Assembly (NCBI GenBank): GCA_937935075.1
Contig: CALGYB010000033.1
Span: 1 to 53,339 of the forward strand
DNA length: 53,339 bases
Source of the DNA: an uncultured Roseiflexus sp.
Lineage (GTDB): Bacteria > Chloroflexota > Chloroflexia > Chloroflexales > Roseiflexaceae
Direction of reading: 5' to 3'
Shown: positions 24,368-33,784 of the stretch, piece by piece
Layout of the letters: every line of letters begins with the position of its first letter
Position numbering within the stretch: position 1 is the stretch's first letter
Program-made: the position numbers and the translations under genes
Notes under the pieces: generated by a model
What the model saw: only the letters and a program-made list of their open reading frames with translations
What the model was told of the DNA's origin: nothing
Databases searched by the model: none

Positions 24368-25354
24368 GTGCGCAATTGGAAGTTGTGGCTTGGGATTGTC
24401 GTTAGCGCCGTTTGCCTCTGGATTGCGCTTCGCGGACTCGACTTCCAGACCTTCTGGCAGGTCATGCGTCAGGCACAGTACTGGTGGCTTGCGCCTGGAG
24501 TTGGCGTCTATTTCCTGGCGGTCTGGGCGCGCACGTGGCGCTGGCATTATATGTTGCGCCATCTCGCGCCGATCCCGGTGTCGCGTCTCTTCCCCATCGT
24601 CGTCATTGGCTACATGGGCAACAACGTCTACCCCGCGCGCGCTGGCGAAGTTCTGCGCTCGTATGTTCTGAAGCGCAAGGAACAGGTGCCGATCAGCGCA
24701 TCGCTGGCGACTGTCGTGCTCGAGCGCCTCTTCGATGGGCTGGTGATGCTGCTGTTCGTCTTTGTGACGCTGCCCTTCGCGCCGCTGCCGCCGGTCTACT
24801 CTTCATTGGTCACCGTTCTCAGCGTTCTCTTTCTGGCGGCGCTGGCGGCATTTCTGGCGATTGCCGCGCGACCGGCGCGTATGAGCCGCGTGTATGCCTG
24901 GGTCGTGGATCGGTTCGTTCCTGAACGCTTCCGCGCTACCGTTCATGGTCTGTTCGACCGCTTCGTCGAAGGGTTGCAGTCGCTGCGCAGCCCGCGCGAC
25001 CTGGCGCTGATCTTCGTGTCGTCAACACTCATCTGGTTGACCGAGACCGGCAAGTACTGGTTCGTGATGCATGCCTTCCCGTTCGAGACATCATTTCTGG
25101 TGCTGATGCTCATGACAGCAGTGGTGAATCTGTTTACCACGCTCCCTTCGACGCCAGGGTACATCGGCACCTTTCACGTGCCCGGCATCGCGGTGCTGAT
25201 GGCGTTTAACGTCGATCAGGCAGTGGCGACCAGTTACACAGTCGTGCTGCATGTGGCGCTCTGGTTGCCGATCACGGCGCTCGGCGCCTGGTACATGCTC
25301 AGTGAGCATCTGGGGTGGCGCGATTTTGGCAGGGCGACGGAGGCAGTTCAGTGA
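24368..25354 (+). CDS. Lysylphosphatidylglycerol synthase TM-type (flippase-like) membrane protein
   Basis: A 328-residue integral membrane protein. GTG at 24368 follows GGGAGAGG at 24352-24359 with 8-base spacing; a longer frame to 24263 exists but lacks a site. Family motifs include the basic-aromatic ARTWRWHYML, GYMGNNVYPARAGEVLRSY and ERLFDGL, and the late TLPSTPGYIGTFH. Proteins of this AglD/MprF-N-like family have about eight helices and are thought to flip lipids or glycolipids. Its stop overlaps the next gene by four bases, which couples it to an FAD oxidoreductase. Confidence 0.83.
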   Translation: MRNWKLWLGIVVSAVCLWIALRGLDFQTFWQVMRQAQYWWLAPGVGVYFLAVWARTWRWHYMLRHLAPIPVSRLFPIVVIGYMGNNVYPARAGEVLRSYVLKRKEQVPISASLATVVLERLFDGLVMLLFVFVTLPFAPLPPVYSSLVTVLSVLFLAALAAFLAIAARPARMSRVYAWVVDRFVPERFRATVHGLFDRFVEGLQSLRSPRDLALIFVSSTLIWLTETGKYWFVMHAFPFETSFLVLMLMTAVVNLFTTLPSTPGYIGTFHVPGIAVLMAFNVDQAVATSYTVVLHVALWLPITALGAWYMLSEHLGWRDFGRATEAVQ

Positions 25355-26697
25355 AAGTCGCAATCATTGGCGCGGGTGTTGCCGGGCTGACGGCTGCCTA
25401 CGACCTGGCGCGCAGCGGTCATAGCGTGGTGGTTTACGAAGCGGCGCCGATCGCCGGCGGGCTTGCGTCGGGGTTTCGCGATGAACGCTGGGAGTGGCCC
25501 CTCGAACGTTTCTACCACCATCTGTTCGAGAGCGATGTTGCCATCAAAGCGCTGGTGCAGGAGATCGGATTTGCCGATCACCTCTTCTTCCGCCGACCGA
25601 TCACCGCGCAGTGGTGGAATGGTCGTGCGTATGCGCTCGATGGCGTGCTGCCGGTGTTGCGGTTCCCGGCGGTGCCCTTCCTCGATCGACTGCGCTTCGG
25701 GCTGGCTGCCGCCTATCTGAAATACGTCACGAATGACTGGCAGGCGCTCGAGAAGGTGACGGCGGCGCAGTGGACGCTGCACCGGTGCGGTCCGCATGTC
25801 TACCGCGAGATCTGGCGTCCGTTGCTGGAGGGCAAGTTTGGTCCCCATGCCGACGAGGTTAACATGGCGTGGCTCTGGGCGCGGCTCAAGGCGCGCAGTT
25901 TCCGGCTGGGCTACTTTGTCGGCGGGTTTCAGGCGTTCTGCGATGCGCTGCTCGAACAGGTGCGACGCCTCGGCGGGGTGGTGCGCCTTGGCGCTCCGGT
26001 GGCGGCGCTGACGCCGCTGGACGATGATGTGTGGCAGGTGACGGCTGGCGGCGCGCTCACCGGCGCCGCTGAGGACGTTGATGCGGTGATCGTCACCGGC
26101 TCACCGGCGCTGCTGGCGCGCCTGGCGCCGCACCTGCCGGTGGAGTATCTCAGCCATCTGCGGGCATTGCGCTCGATGGGGGCGGTGGTGATGACGATTG
26201 CGCTGCGGCAGCGCCTGCTGACCGATGGCACATACTGGTTGATGCCGCCAAAACGCGAGTTCCCCTTCCTGGCGCTGGTCGAACACACGAATTTCATCGA
26301 ACCGGCGCACTACGGCGGTGATCACCTGATCTACTGCGGCGATTATCTTGACCCGGATCACGAGTATTTTCGCCTTACCCCCGATGAATTGCTTCAGCGC
26401 TTCCTCCCGGCGCTGAAGCAGGTCAACCCGCACTTCGAGCCGTCGTGGGTGCGGGCGTACTGGCTCCACCGCGAACCGTATGCGCAGCCGATTGTGCCGG
26501 TCAATCACGCGCGCAACATTCCACCGCTGGCGACGCCGCTGCGTGGCCTGTTCTGGGCAAGTATGAGCCAGGTGTATCCGTGGGACCGCGGGACGAACTA
26601 TGCAGTCGAACTCGGGCGGCGTGTGGCGGCGGAGTGCCACCGGTACGCCGAGACGCTGCGGCTGCGCGGCGGCGGCGTGGCGCTGCGCGCACGGTAA
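25351..26697 (+). CDS. FAD-dependent amine oxidase/desaturase-like oxidoreductase
   Basis: A 448-residue protein from the GTG at 25351, overlapping the upstream stop (GTGA), with a GGAGG-type site before it. The FAD dinucleotide fold is clear: VAIIGAGVAGLTAAYDLARSG, then VVVYEAAPIAGGLASGF. A second FAD motif is at the C-terminus (LRGLFWASMSQVYPWDRGTNYAVELG). It resembles protoporphyrinogen oxidase/UDP-galactopyranose-mutase-like and polyprenyl-lipid-associated oxidoreductases often found beside glycosyl or flippase genes. The substrate is unknown; coupling to the flippase-like protein suggests a lipid or saccharide-lipid product. Confidence 0.8.
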   Translation: MKVAIIGAGVAGLTAAYDLARSGHSVVVYEAAPIAGGLASGFRDERWEWPLERFYHHLFESDVAIKALVQEIGFADHLFFRRPITAQWWNGRAYALDGVLPVLRFPAVPFLDRLRFGLAAAYLKYVTNDWQALEKVTAAQWTLHRCGPHVYREIWRPLLEGKFGPHADEVNMAWLWARLKARSFRLGYFVGGFQAFCDALLEQVRRLGGVVRLGAPVAALTPLDDDVWQVTAGGALTGAAEDVDAVIVTGSPALLARLAPHLPVEYLSHLRALRSMGAVVMTIALRQRLLTDGTYWLMPPKREFPFLALVEHTNFIEPAHYGGDHLIYCGDYLDPDHEYFRLTPDELLQRFLPALKQVNPHFEPSWVRAYWLHREPYAQPIVPVNHARNIPPLATPLRGLFWASMSQVYPWDRGTNYAVELGRRVAAECHRYAETLRLRGGGVALRAR

Positions 26698-27041
26698 TGC
26701 GTATGGCGGACACAACCACAGCCTGGGTTACGGCGCTCGGCGGCGCGTTCATGGTGACGCTGGCGACGCTGCTGCCATGGTTCCGTCTGCGGTTCGGCGG
26801 AAAACCATGGGACGAGACGTTCCGCGATCCGCGATTGCGCCGTATCGCACGCATCCAGGAACGACTGGCGCAGGGGTCGCTTGGGGCGATGGGAGCGGGT
26901 TTTCTGGTGTCAGGCGCCGGCGTTTTGCTGAACCTTCCCCCCGTGCCGGCGCAACTCGTCGCCTCGATCTGCTACGGACTCGCGCTCGCCGGTCTGGTGG
27001 CGCAGGTGGCGTTGATCATTCGCTCGCGCAAGATTGAGTAA
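26697..27041 (+). CDS. Small two-helix membrane protein of unknown function
   Basis: A 114-residue protein whose ATG overlaps the stop of the oxidoreductase gene (TAATG), so translation is coupled. Hydrophobic helices lie at about residues 12-28 and 60-105, with a charged loop (DETFRDPRLRRIARIQERL) between them. I recognise no family. It is probably an accessory membrane subunit of the preceding pair. Confidence 0.65.
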   Translation: MRMADTTTAWVTALGGAFMVTLATLLPWFRLRFGGKPWDETFRDPRLRRIARIQERLAQGSLGAMGAGFLVSGAGVLLNLPPVPAQLVASICYGLALAGLVAQVALIIRSRKIE

Positions 27042-27119
27042 GGAGTCCACGTCGAAAGTCCGCCTATCGTCGGTGTTGTCGTGAACGGTCAGGCGAGACG
27101 ATGCTTTCGATGTTCCATA

Positions 27120-27158
27120 CATACGAGGAGGAGAATTTCATACGAGGAGGAGAGGGAG
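27120..27158 (+). promoter_or_regulatory. Duplicated ribosome-binding site before glgP
   Basis: CATACGAGGAGGAGA occurs twice, at 27120-27134 and 27139-27153, with four bases between. Only the second is correctly spaced for the ATG at 27159, through AGGAGGAGAGGGAG. The first is a perfect extra copy. Confidence 0.8.
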
Positions 27159-29636
27159 ATGACCACACAGTACGTCCCCACCCGCACCGGTATGACGGTC
27201 GAGGCGTTCAAGCGCGCATTCCTCGATAACCTGTACTACATTTTGGGGAAAGACACCGGTTCCGCCGCGCCGGCCGATTTCTATATGGCGCTGGCGTACA
27301 CGGTGCGCGACCGGATGATCCACCGCTGGCTGGAAACTATGCGCGTCTGTGAACGTTCGCGCGCGCGCACAGTGTACTACCTCTCGGCGGAATATCTGCT
27401 GGGACGCCAGTTGGGGAACAACCTGCTGAACGAAGACCTGACGGAGATTGCGCGCGAAGCGCTCGCACAGTCAGGGTTGAACCTGGAAGAATTGTGTGAA
27501 CTCGAACCTGAACCCGGACTGGGCAATGGCGGTCTGGGACGGCTGGCGGCGTGTTTCCTCGACTCGCTGGCGTCGCTCGATTATCCTGCCGTCGGGTATG
27601 GCATTCGCTACGAATATGGCATCTTTCGCCAGACATTCGTGGATGGATGGCAGGTCGAGCAGCCGGATCACTGGCTGGCGCGCACCTATCCGTGGGAATT
27701 TCCGCACCATGATATGCGGGTGGAGGTTGGGTTCGGCGGGTATACCGAGCCGTGGACGGATGAGCGCGGTCATTACCGCGTGCGCTGGAAGCCGGCGCGC
27801 ACGGTCTTCGGCGTTCCGTACAACGTGATGGTCCCCGGCTATGGCACCGATAATGTGAACACCCTGCGCCTCTGGAGCGCGCAGGCGGTTGAGTCGTTCG
27901 ATCTGCGCCTGTTCAACGCAGGCGACTACATACGCGCTATTCAGGATCGCGTGCTCTCCGAAAATATCACGCGCGTGCTCTACCCGGACGACACGACGCC
28001 GCAGGGACGTCAGTTGCGCTTGGAGCAGCAGTACTTTTTCGTCGCTTGCTCGCTCAGCGACATTCTGCGCACCTTCCGTTCGCAGGAGAGCGATTGGGAA
28101 CGGTTGCCGGAACGCGTCGTCATTCAACTGAACGATACGCATCCTGCAATTGCGATTGCTGAGTTAATGCGATTGCTGCTCGACCACGAAGGGCTGACGT
28201 GGGAACAGGCGTGGGGGATTACATCGCGCTGCTTTGGGTACACCGTCCATACGCTGTTGCCAGAGGCGCTCGAAGAGTGGCCCGTCGAACTGTTCGAGCG
28301 TCTGCTGCCGCGTCACCTGGAGATTATCTACGAGATCAACGCGCGCTTTCTTGCAGAAGTGGCGCAACGTTATCACGGCGATGTGGAACGGCTGGCGCGG
28401 ATGTCGATCATTCGCGAACACCCGGAGCGCCGCGTGCGCATGGCGCATCTGGCGTGCATTGGCGCGTATGCGATCAACGGCGTCGCTGCGCTGCATAGCC
28501 GCCTGCTGCGGGAACATACTCTGCGCGACTTCGCCGAATACTGGCCCCATAAGTTCTCGAATAAAACCAACGGCGTGACGCCGCGCCGCTTTCTGAAACT
28601 GTCGAACCCCCGCCTTGCCGACCTGATTTCAGCGCATATCGGCGATACGTGGCTGACCGACCTCGATCAGTTGCGGCGCCTCGAACCGCTGGCGGACGAT
28701 CCGGCGTTCCGCGCTGCCTGGCGCGAGGTGAAGCAGCGCAACAAACAGGCGCTCGCCGCTGATATTCAGCAGAGCCTGGGGCTGGCTGTCGATCCGACAT
28801 CACTCTTCGATGTGATGGTCAAGCGTCTGCACGAGTACAAACGGCAACTGCTCAAGGCGCTGCACATTATCACGCTCTATCGGCGTATCCTCGAAAACCC
28901 GTCGCTCGACATCCTGCCGCGCACCTTCATTTTTGGAGCGAAGGCGGCGCCGGGTTACTGGAAGGCAAAACTGATCATCCGCCTGATCAATGGCGTCGCT
29001 GAGGTGGTCAACGCCGATCCGGTCGTCTGCGGACGGCTGAAGGTTGCGTTCCTGCCCAACTTCAACGTGTCGCTGGCAGAGCGCATCTACCCGGCAGCCG
29101 ATCTGTCGGAGCAGATCTCACTGGCCGGCAAGGAGGCGTCGGGCACGGGCAACATGAAGTTCGCCCTGAACGGCGCTGTTACGATCGGGACGCTCGATGG
29201 CGCCAACATTGAAATTCGCGAGCGCGTCGGTGAAGAGAACTTCTTCCTCTTCGGTCTGACGGCGGAAGAAGTGTTTGCGCTGCGCAACGGCGGTTATCGT
29301 CCGCGCGAGATCTATGATCGCTCACCGGCGCTGCGTGGTGTGATCGATATGATTGCTGGGGGATGCTTCTCGCGTGGCGACCGCGAGATGCTGCGCCCGC
29401 TCGTCGATGACCTGATCAACCACGATCCGTTCATGCTCCTGGCGGATTATGAGTCCTACTGCGCCGCACAGGAAGCGGCTGATGTCGCCTACCGCGATCA
29501 GGAACGCTGGACACGTATGTCGGTCCTGAATACGGCGCGTTGCGGCTACTTCTCATCGGATCGCACGATCCGCGAATACTGCGAGGAGATCTGGAACGTG
29601 CGCCCTGTGCGCATTCAGTCGCCGGGGCAGGGATAA
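27159..29636 (+). CDS. glgP: Glycogen phosphorylase
   Basis: An 825-residue glycogen/starch phosphorylase, the usual length. The ATG at 27159 is set by the strong AGGAGG upstream. Conserved blocks are present: [17 protein letters not shown], the glucose-site [27 protein letters not shown] (as [12 protein letters not shown]) and [15 protein letters not shown]. The pyridoxal phosphate lysine lies in [15 protein letters not shown]. The enzyme releases glucose-1-phosphate from stored polyglucose. It heads a same-strand run with a D-lactate dehydrogenase-like gene and pgi. Confidence 0.95.
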   Translation: MTTQYVPTRTGMTVEAFKRAFLDNLYYILGKDTGSAAPADFYMALAYTVRDRMIHRWLETMRVCERSRARTVYYLSAEYLLGRQLGNNLLNEDLTEIAREALAQSGLNLEELCELEPEPGLGNGGLGRLAACFLDSLASLDYPAVGYGIRYEYGIFRQTFVDGWQVEQPDHWLARTYPWEFPHHDMRVEVGFGGYTEPWTDERGHYRVRWKPARTVFGVPYNVMVPGYGTDNVNTLRLWSAQAVESFDLRLFNAGDYIRAIQDRVLSENITRVLYPDDTTPQGRQLRLEQQYFFVACSLSDILRTFRSQESDWERLPERVVIQLNDTHPAIAIAELMRLLLDHEGLTWEQAWGITSRCFGYTVHTLLPEALEEWPVELFERLLPRHLEIIYEINARFLAEVAQRYHGDVERLARMSIIREHPERRVRMAHLACIGAYAINGVAALHSRLLREHTLRDFAEYWPHKFSNKTNGVTPRRFLKLSNPRLADLISAHIGDTWLTDLDQLRRLEPLADDPAFRAAWREVKQRNKQALAADIQQSLGLAVDPTSLFDVMVKRLHEYKRQLLKALHIITLYRRILENPSLDILPRTFIFGAKAAPGYWKAKLIIRLINGVAEVVNADPVVCGRLKVAFLPNFNVSLAERIYPAADLSEQISLAGKEASGTGNMKFALNGAVTIGTLDGANIEIRERVGEENFFLFGLTAEEVFALRNGGYRPREIYDRSPALRGVIDMIAGGCFSRGDREMLRPLVDDLINHDPFMLLADYESYCAAQEAADVAYRDQERWTRMSVLNTARCGYFSSDRTIREYCEEIWNVRPVRIQSPGQG

Positions 29637-29813
29637 TACGAGAAACGCAAGGCGTGAGGCAAGTGGGGTTCAGACGGGAAGGTTGCACGTGGTGCGCCTG
29701 GTTCCCGGTTCTGAGTTCTCAGTTCTCGGTTCTGGGTTCTCAGTTCCCGGTTCTGAGTTCTCAGTTCCCGGTTCTCCTCCCGGCTGATACATGTGAAAGG
29801 ATAGTGCCATTTT
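29637..29813 (+). other. Gap before the D-lactate dehydrogenase gene
   Basis: The gap contains the simple tandem repeat at 29700-29776 and then a short spacer with GTGAAAGGATAG, which gives a ribosome site for the next ATG at 29814. Confidence 0.5.
29700..29776 (+). repeat. Tandem repeat of GTTCTCAGTTC(C/T)CG type
   Basis: About five to six units of a 14-base pattern built from GGTTCTGAGTTCTCAGTTC and GGTTCTC lie end to end. The units differ at one or two bases. It is not coding. Confidence 0.8.
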
Positions 29814-30809
29814 ATGGATGTTCTCGTATATGATGCTCACTCCTATGATCGGACCTTTCTCGACGCCGCCAATCAGGGGCGGCATCGCCTGACGTATACC
29901 GCCGCGCAGCTTGACCCGCAGACGGCGATGCTGGCGCACGGGTTTCCGGCGATCTGCTGCTTCGTGAACGACCAGGCGACGGCGGAGGTGATCGAGCGCC
30001 TGGCGGCGGGGGGCACGCGCCTGATCGCACAGCGTTCCACCGGCTACAACAATATCGATCTTGTCGCTGCGGAGCAGTATGGCATCACTGCCATGCGCGT
30101 CGGTTACTATTCGCCCTACTCCGTCGCGGAGTTTGCCGTCGGTCTGTTGCAAACGCTCAACCGGCGCATCCATCGCGCCTACAACCGTACCCGTGAGTTC
30201 AACTTCCGCCTCGCGGGCCTGCTGGGGCGCGACATCTACGGCTCGACGGTCGGGGTGGTTGGCACCGGCAAGATCGGCGCGGTCTTTGCCCGCATTATGC
30301 ACGGCTTTGGCTGCTCGCTGGTTGGCTACGATGTGACGCAGAATCCCGACTGCCTGGCGCTGGGGATGCGCTATGCTTCGCTCGAAGAACTGCTGCGCGT
30401 GTCGGATATCGTGAGCCTGCATGTGCCACTGTTGCCGGAGACGTATCATATCATCAACCGTGAGACGCTGGCGCTGATGAAGCCCGACGCCTTTTTGATC
30501 AACACCAGCCGTGGCGGTCTTATCGACACCGATGCGCTGATCGAAGCGTTGCGCGCCGGGCGCATCGCAGGAGTTGGTCTCGATGTGTACGAAGAGGAAG
30601 AGGGGGTATTCTTCCACGATCTTTCCGACAAGGTGATCACCGATGATACCCTGGCGCGCCTGATGACCTTTCCAAATGTGCTCGTCACCGGGCATCAGGC
30701 GTTCTTTACCCGTGAGGCAATGACCACAATTGCGGAAACAACCATCCGCAACATCACCGACTTCGAGGAAGGGCGCGAGAATGAGAACATCCTGCGACCG
30801 AGGAGGTGA
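29814..30809 (+). CDS. D-lactate dehydrogenase-like 2-hydroxyacid dehydrogenase
   Basis: A 331-residue D-isomer 2-hydroxyacid dehydrogenase. The NAD loop is VGVVGTGKIGAVFARI; the catalytic Arg lies in NTSRGGLIDTDAL, the Glu in the GVGLDVYEEEEGV region and the catalytic His in TGHQAFFT. The opening MDVLVYDAHSYD and the FFHDLSD loop are characteristic of E. coli LdhA-type D-lactate dehydrogenases. It should reduce pyruvate to D-lactate with NADH. It lies three bases before pgi, so the two are co-transcribed. Confidence 0.88.
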   Translation: MDVLVYDAHSYDRTFLDAANQGRHRLTYTAAQLDPQTAMLAHGFPAICCFVNDQATAEVIERLAAGGTRLIAQRSTGYNNIDLVAAEQYGITAMRVGYYSPYSVAEFAVGLLQTLNRRIHRAYNRTREFNFRLAGLLGRDIYGSTVGVVGTGKIGAVFARIMHGFGCSLVGYDVTQNPDCLALGMRYASLEELLRVSDIVSLHVPLLPETYHIINRETLALMKPDAFLINTSRGGLIDTDALIEALRAGRIAGVGLDVYEEEEGVFFHDLSDKVITDDTLARLMTFPNVLVTGHQAFFTREAMTTIAETTIRNITDFEEGRENENILRPRR

Positions 30810-30812
30810 GCG

Positions 30813-32444
30813 ATGACGGTTCTGACGCAACTCCCTGCCTGGCGCGCGTTGGAAGCGCATTATCAGGCGATTCGTGATGTTCACTTGCGTCGGTTGTTTG
30901 CCGACGATCCCGGTCGTGGCGAGCGTCTGAACGCCGAAGCCGCCGGTCTGTTCTTCGACTACTCGAAAAACCGGGTGACCGACGAAACGCTGCGTTTGCT
31001 GATCGCACTGGCGGAAGCGCGCGGGTTGCGCGCCCGCATCGATGCCATGTTTCGCGGCGAGCGGATCAACGTCACCGAGAACCGCGCCGTTCTCCACGTT
31101 GCCTTGCGCGCGCCGCGCGATGCGGTGATCCTGGTCGATGGCGTGAATGTGGTTCCTGATGTGCACGCCGTGCTCGACCGTATGGCGACATTCGCCGAAC
31201 AGGTGCGCAGCGGCGCCTGGATCGGGTTCACCGGCAAGCCAATTCGCAATATCGTCAACATTGGCATTGGCGGTTCCGACCTGGGACCAGTGATGGCGTA
31301 TGAGGCGCTCCGTCACTACAGCGACCGCAATCTGACGTTGCGCTTTGTATCGAATATCGACGGCAGCGATTTTGCCGAGGCGACCCGCGACCTCGATCCG
31401 GCGGAGACGCTGTTCATTGTGGCGTCGAAGACCTTCACGACCCTCGAAACCATGACCAACGCGCGCACTGCGCGCGCCTGGCTGCTGGCGGCGCTCGGCG
31501 ATGAGGCGGCGGTTGCGCGCCATTTCGTCGCCGTCTCGACCAATGCCGACGAGGTGGCGAAGTTCGGCATCGACACGACGAATATGTTCGGTTTCTGGGA
31601 TTGGGTCGGCGGACGCTACTCGATGACCTCGGCGATCGGTCTTTCGACTATGATTGCGCTCGGTCCCGACCGTTTCCGCGAGATGCTCGCCGGTTTTCAC
31701 GCGATGGACGAGCACTTCCGCACCGCGCCCTTCGAGCGTAATCTGCCGGTGATCCACGGGTTGCTGACCGTCTGGTATGCGAACTTTTTCGGCGTTGAGA
31801 CAGTTGCTATTCTTCCCTACGACAATTACCTCAAGCGTTTCCCGGCATACCTGCAACAACTGACGATGGAGAGCAACGGCAAATCGGTGACGCTGTCGGG
31901 TGCGCCGGTGACGTATCAGACCGGACCGATCTACTGGGGTGAGCCGGGCACGAATGGTCAGCACTCGTTCTACCAGTTGATCCACCAGGGGACGCGGCTG
32001 GTGTTGTGTGATTTCATTGGTTTTGCGGAGACCCTCAACCCGCTTGGCAACCACCACGATCTGCTGATGGCAAATATGTTCGCGCAGGCAGAGGCGCTGG
32101 CGTTTGGCAAAACCACCGAAGAGGCGCTGGCGGAGGGCGTGCCGGAGTGGCTGGCGCCGCATCGAACATTCCCCGGCAACCGTCCGTCGAATACGATTCT
32201 GGCGGAACGGTTGACGCCGGCGATCCTCGGTGCGCTCGTCGCCCTCTACGAGCACAGCATCTTTACGCAGGGCGTCATCTGGGACATCAACCCCTTCGAC
32301 CAGTGGGGCGTCGAGCTGGGCAAGGTTTTGGCGGGGCGCATCGCTCCTGAGTTGATGAGCGATACTCCGCCATCACCCGCACACGACAGTTCGACCACCG
32401 CGCTCATCCGGCGTTATCGCGCATGGCGCGGGCGCAAGGCGTAG
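30813..32444 (+). CDS. pgi: Glucose-6-phosphate isomerase
   Basis: A 543-residue phosphoglucose isomerase. Substrate-binding blocks [62 protein letters not shown] and [19 protein letters not shown], with the catalytic Glu and His, are all present. The final [10 protein letters not shown] is typical. With glgP upstream and the dehydrogenase before it, this suggests a polyglucose-to-lactate route; phosphoglucomutase is not in the window. Its hairpin terminator follows at 32463. Confidence 0.95.
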   Translation: MTVLTQLPAWRALEAHYQAIRDVHLRRLFADDPGRGERLNAEAAGLFFDYSKNRVTDETLRLLIALAEARGLRARIDAMFRGERINVTENRAVLHVALRAPRDAVILVDGVNVVPDVHAVLDRMATFAEQVRSGAWIGFTGKPIRNIVNIGIGGSDLGPVMAYEALRHYSDRNLTLRFVSNIDGSDFAEATRDLDPAETLFIVASKTFTTLETMTNARTARAWLLAALGDEAAVARHFVAVSTNADEVAKFGIDTTNMFGFWDWVGGRYSMTSAIGLSTMIALGPDRFREMLAGFHAMDEHFRTAPFERNLPVIHGLLTVWYANFFGVETVAILPYDNYLKRFPAYLQQLTMESNGKSVTLSGAPVTYQTGPIYWGEPGTNGQHSFYQLIHQGTRLVLCDFIGFAETLNPLGNHHDLLMANMFAQAEALAFGKTTEEALAEGVPEWLAPHRTFPGNRPSNTILAERLTPAILGALVALYEHSIFTQGVIWDINPFDQWGVELGKVLAGRIAPELMSDTPPSPAHDSSTTALIRRYRAWRGRKA

Positions 32445-32462
32445 GAGAGAACGCAAAGCATG

Positions 32463-32495
32463 GCTCCGTCGCACCTCGGAGAGGTGCGATGGAGC
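32463..32495 (+). terminator. Hairpin after pgi
   Basis: GCTCCGTCGCACCT (32463-32476) pairs with AGGTGCGATGGAGC (32482-32495), all 14 pairs including one G-U, around a five-base loop. There is no clear T tract, so it may act as a 3' stabiliser instead of a terminator. Confidence 0.65.
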
Positions 32496-32525
32496 GCATA
32501 TTCGGTCCTATCAGTCCTGATACCG

Positions 32526-32879
32526 TCACATATGAATGATAAGGGCAGTACGAGTGAGTTCAACATAGTGATGCGTCTGAAAGGCTTCGACGATTGCTGG
32601 AATGGCGCGGATGAATAAGGCTTCGAGGTCAGCATTCGTAATGTTGCCGGTGGATACAACCAGAAGTTTGTGGGGTTGGCGGGTCAGAAGAAAAGAACTC
32701 ACGAAGTCAACGTCTTTGGTTACAACGATGCGCTCTTCGCGGAGAGAGACCGTATTGATTTCGCTATCTGTCGAGCGATTACCGTCAGGAAGATCAAGGG
32801 TGTGAATGGCGTCGTGTCCAGCTTCTCGCAGGCGCTAGACCAGGCGTCGTGGCATTTGGGCATCGACGAGAACGTTCAT
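32526..32879 (-). pseudogene. Broken DUF5615 (PIN-like toxin) gene with an in-frame amber codon
   Basis: From the ATG at 32879 the minus strand reads MNVLVDAQMPRRLV, then TAG (32837-32835), then RLREAGHDAIHTLDLPDGN and on to a normal stop at 32526, 116 codons plus the interruption. The opening LVDAQMPRRL, the REAGHDAIH stretch, and the later RIVVTKDVDFVSS and KLLVVSTGN are typical of DUF5615, a PIN-like family paired with DUF433 proteins. Relatives usually have Trp or another residue where the amber codon stands; a single TGG-to-TAG change would explain it. It overlaps the DUF433 stop by four bases. Confidence 0.8.
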
Positions 32880-33110
32880 GCTGTTACTAGCTCCAGACGC
32901 TTGACCCGACTCAACTGTGCCGCAAATGTCAGCGCAGCAAGAATATCGTCACGCTCAAGATCTTCGTAATCTGCAAGGATCTCGTCAATGGTCATTCCTG
33001 AGCTCAGCATTTCCAGGGATTGTTTCAACAGGATAGCGCAATCCACGAATGACAGGCTTGCCATGGCAGATGTCGGGGTCGATGGTGATGCGACTCAGGA
33101 GCATGTTCAT
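32876..33110 (-). pseudogene. Frameshifted DUF433 (antitoxin-like) gene
   Basis: From the ATG at 33110 (GGAG upstream) the frame reads MNMLLSRITIDPDICHGKPV, IRGLRYPVETI, and then diverges into PGNAEL. In the next frame it resumes as LEMLSSGMTIDEILADYEDL and on to the stop at 32876. Removing one base from GGG at 33016-33018 (CCC on the coding strand) restores a 77-residue DUF433 protein with the diagnostic CHGKPVIRG motif and the helical DDILAALTFAAQ end. DUF433 proteins are DNA-binding partners of DUF5615 proteins. A 63-codon open frame remains from 33064 but lacks the conserved N-terminus. Confidence 0.8.
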
Positions 33111-33264
33111 TGATGTTCTCCGTCTGCAGAACAGCGTACCGGCGAGCACAAGTATACCATAGGGCGTCCTTCAAAGATATCAGGTTGAAGCGTAGATCTT
33201 CGATGCCCGTTGATGTATGGCGGTCGTTGTAAGGACGACCGTTCCATGTGCTACAATGACATCT
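33111..33264 (+). promoter_or_regulatory. Promoter region of tsaE, with a short palindrome
   Basis: TACAAT at 33252-33257 lies seven bases before the tsaE ATG, and TTGTAA (33227-33232) is a possible -35 with 19-base spacing. CGGTCGT/ACGACCG (33221-33227 and 33235-33241) forms a hairpin overlapping that -35. The lack of a ribosome site fits a leaderless message. Confidence 0.5.
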
Positions 33265-33780
33265 ATGAGCGTACGAAGCGTTGTCCATTCGCCGTATGTC
33301 CTTGATTTTGTTTCGCATAGCGTCGCGCAGACGATGCGCATCGGTCAGCGCCTTGGCGAATTGTTGCAGCGCGGCGACGTCGTGGCGCTTCGTGGCGACC
33401 TTGGCGCGGGAAAGACGCATCTGATCAAGGGCATTGTCCTTGGTCTCGGCTCGACCGATGTGGTCAACAGCCCGAGTTTCGTGCTGATCAATCAGTATCG
33501 CGCCGGTGCACGGCATGGCGGGATGCCGATTTACCATGCCGATCTGTACCGCATTGAGCGGCTGGCGGAAGTGTATGGCGTCGGGCTGGAAGAAGCGCTC
33601 GACGGTGATGGTGTTTGCCTGATCGAGTGGGCGGAACGCGCCGAAGCACTGTTGCCGGACGAACGGCTCGATGTGCATCTCGGTCACCTGAGCGAAACCA
33701 AGCGGGTGGTGCGCTTCACGCCGCATGGTCGGCATTATGAGGAGTTGGTCGATACGCTGAAGAAGACAGCGTTCACCTGA
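33265..33780 (+). CDS. tsaE: tRNA threonylcarbamoyladenosine biosynthesis ATPase TsaE
   Basis: A 171-residue P-loop ATPase. Walker A GDLGAGKTHLIKGI is intact, followed by NSPSFVLINQY, the acidic IYHADLYR and LIEWAERAEALLP. TsaE binds the TsaB-TsaD dimer and drives turnover in t6A37 modification of ANN-decoding tRNAs. ATG at 33265 is chosen because upstream residues are not conserved and overlap the promoter. tsaB follows after four bases, the standard pair. Confidence 0.92.
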   Translation: MSVRSVVHSPYVLDFVSHSVAQTMRIGQRLGELLQRGDVVALRGDLGAGKTHLIKGIVLGLGSTDVVNSPSFVLINQYRAGARHGGMPIYHADLYRIERLAEVYGVGLEEALDGDGVCLIEWAERAEALLPDERLDVHLGHLSETKRVVRFTPHGRHYEELVDTLKKTAFT

Positions 33781-33784
33781 TTGT

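Noticed and set aside
29670-32255. An 861-codon minus-strand frame opposite the dehydrogenase and pgi genes
   Set aside because: It is an antisense shadow of two well-recognised genes in GC-rich DNA, with no conserved motif.
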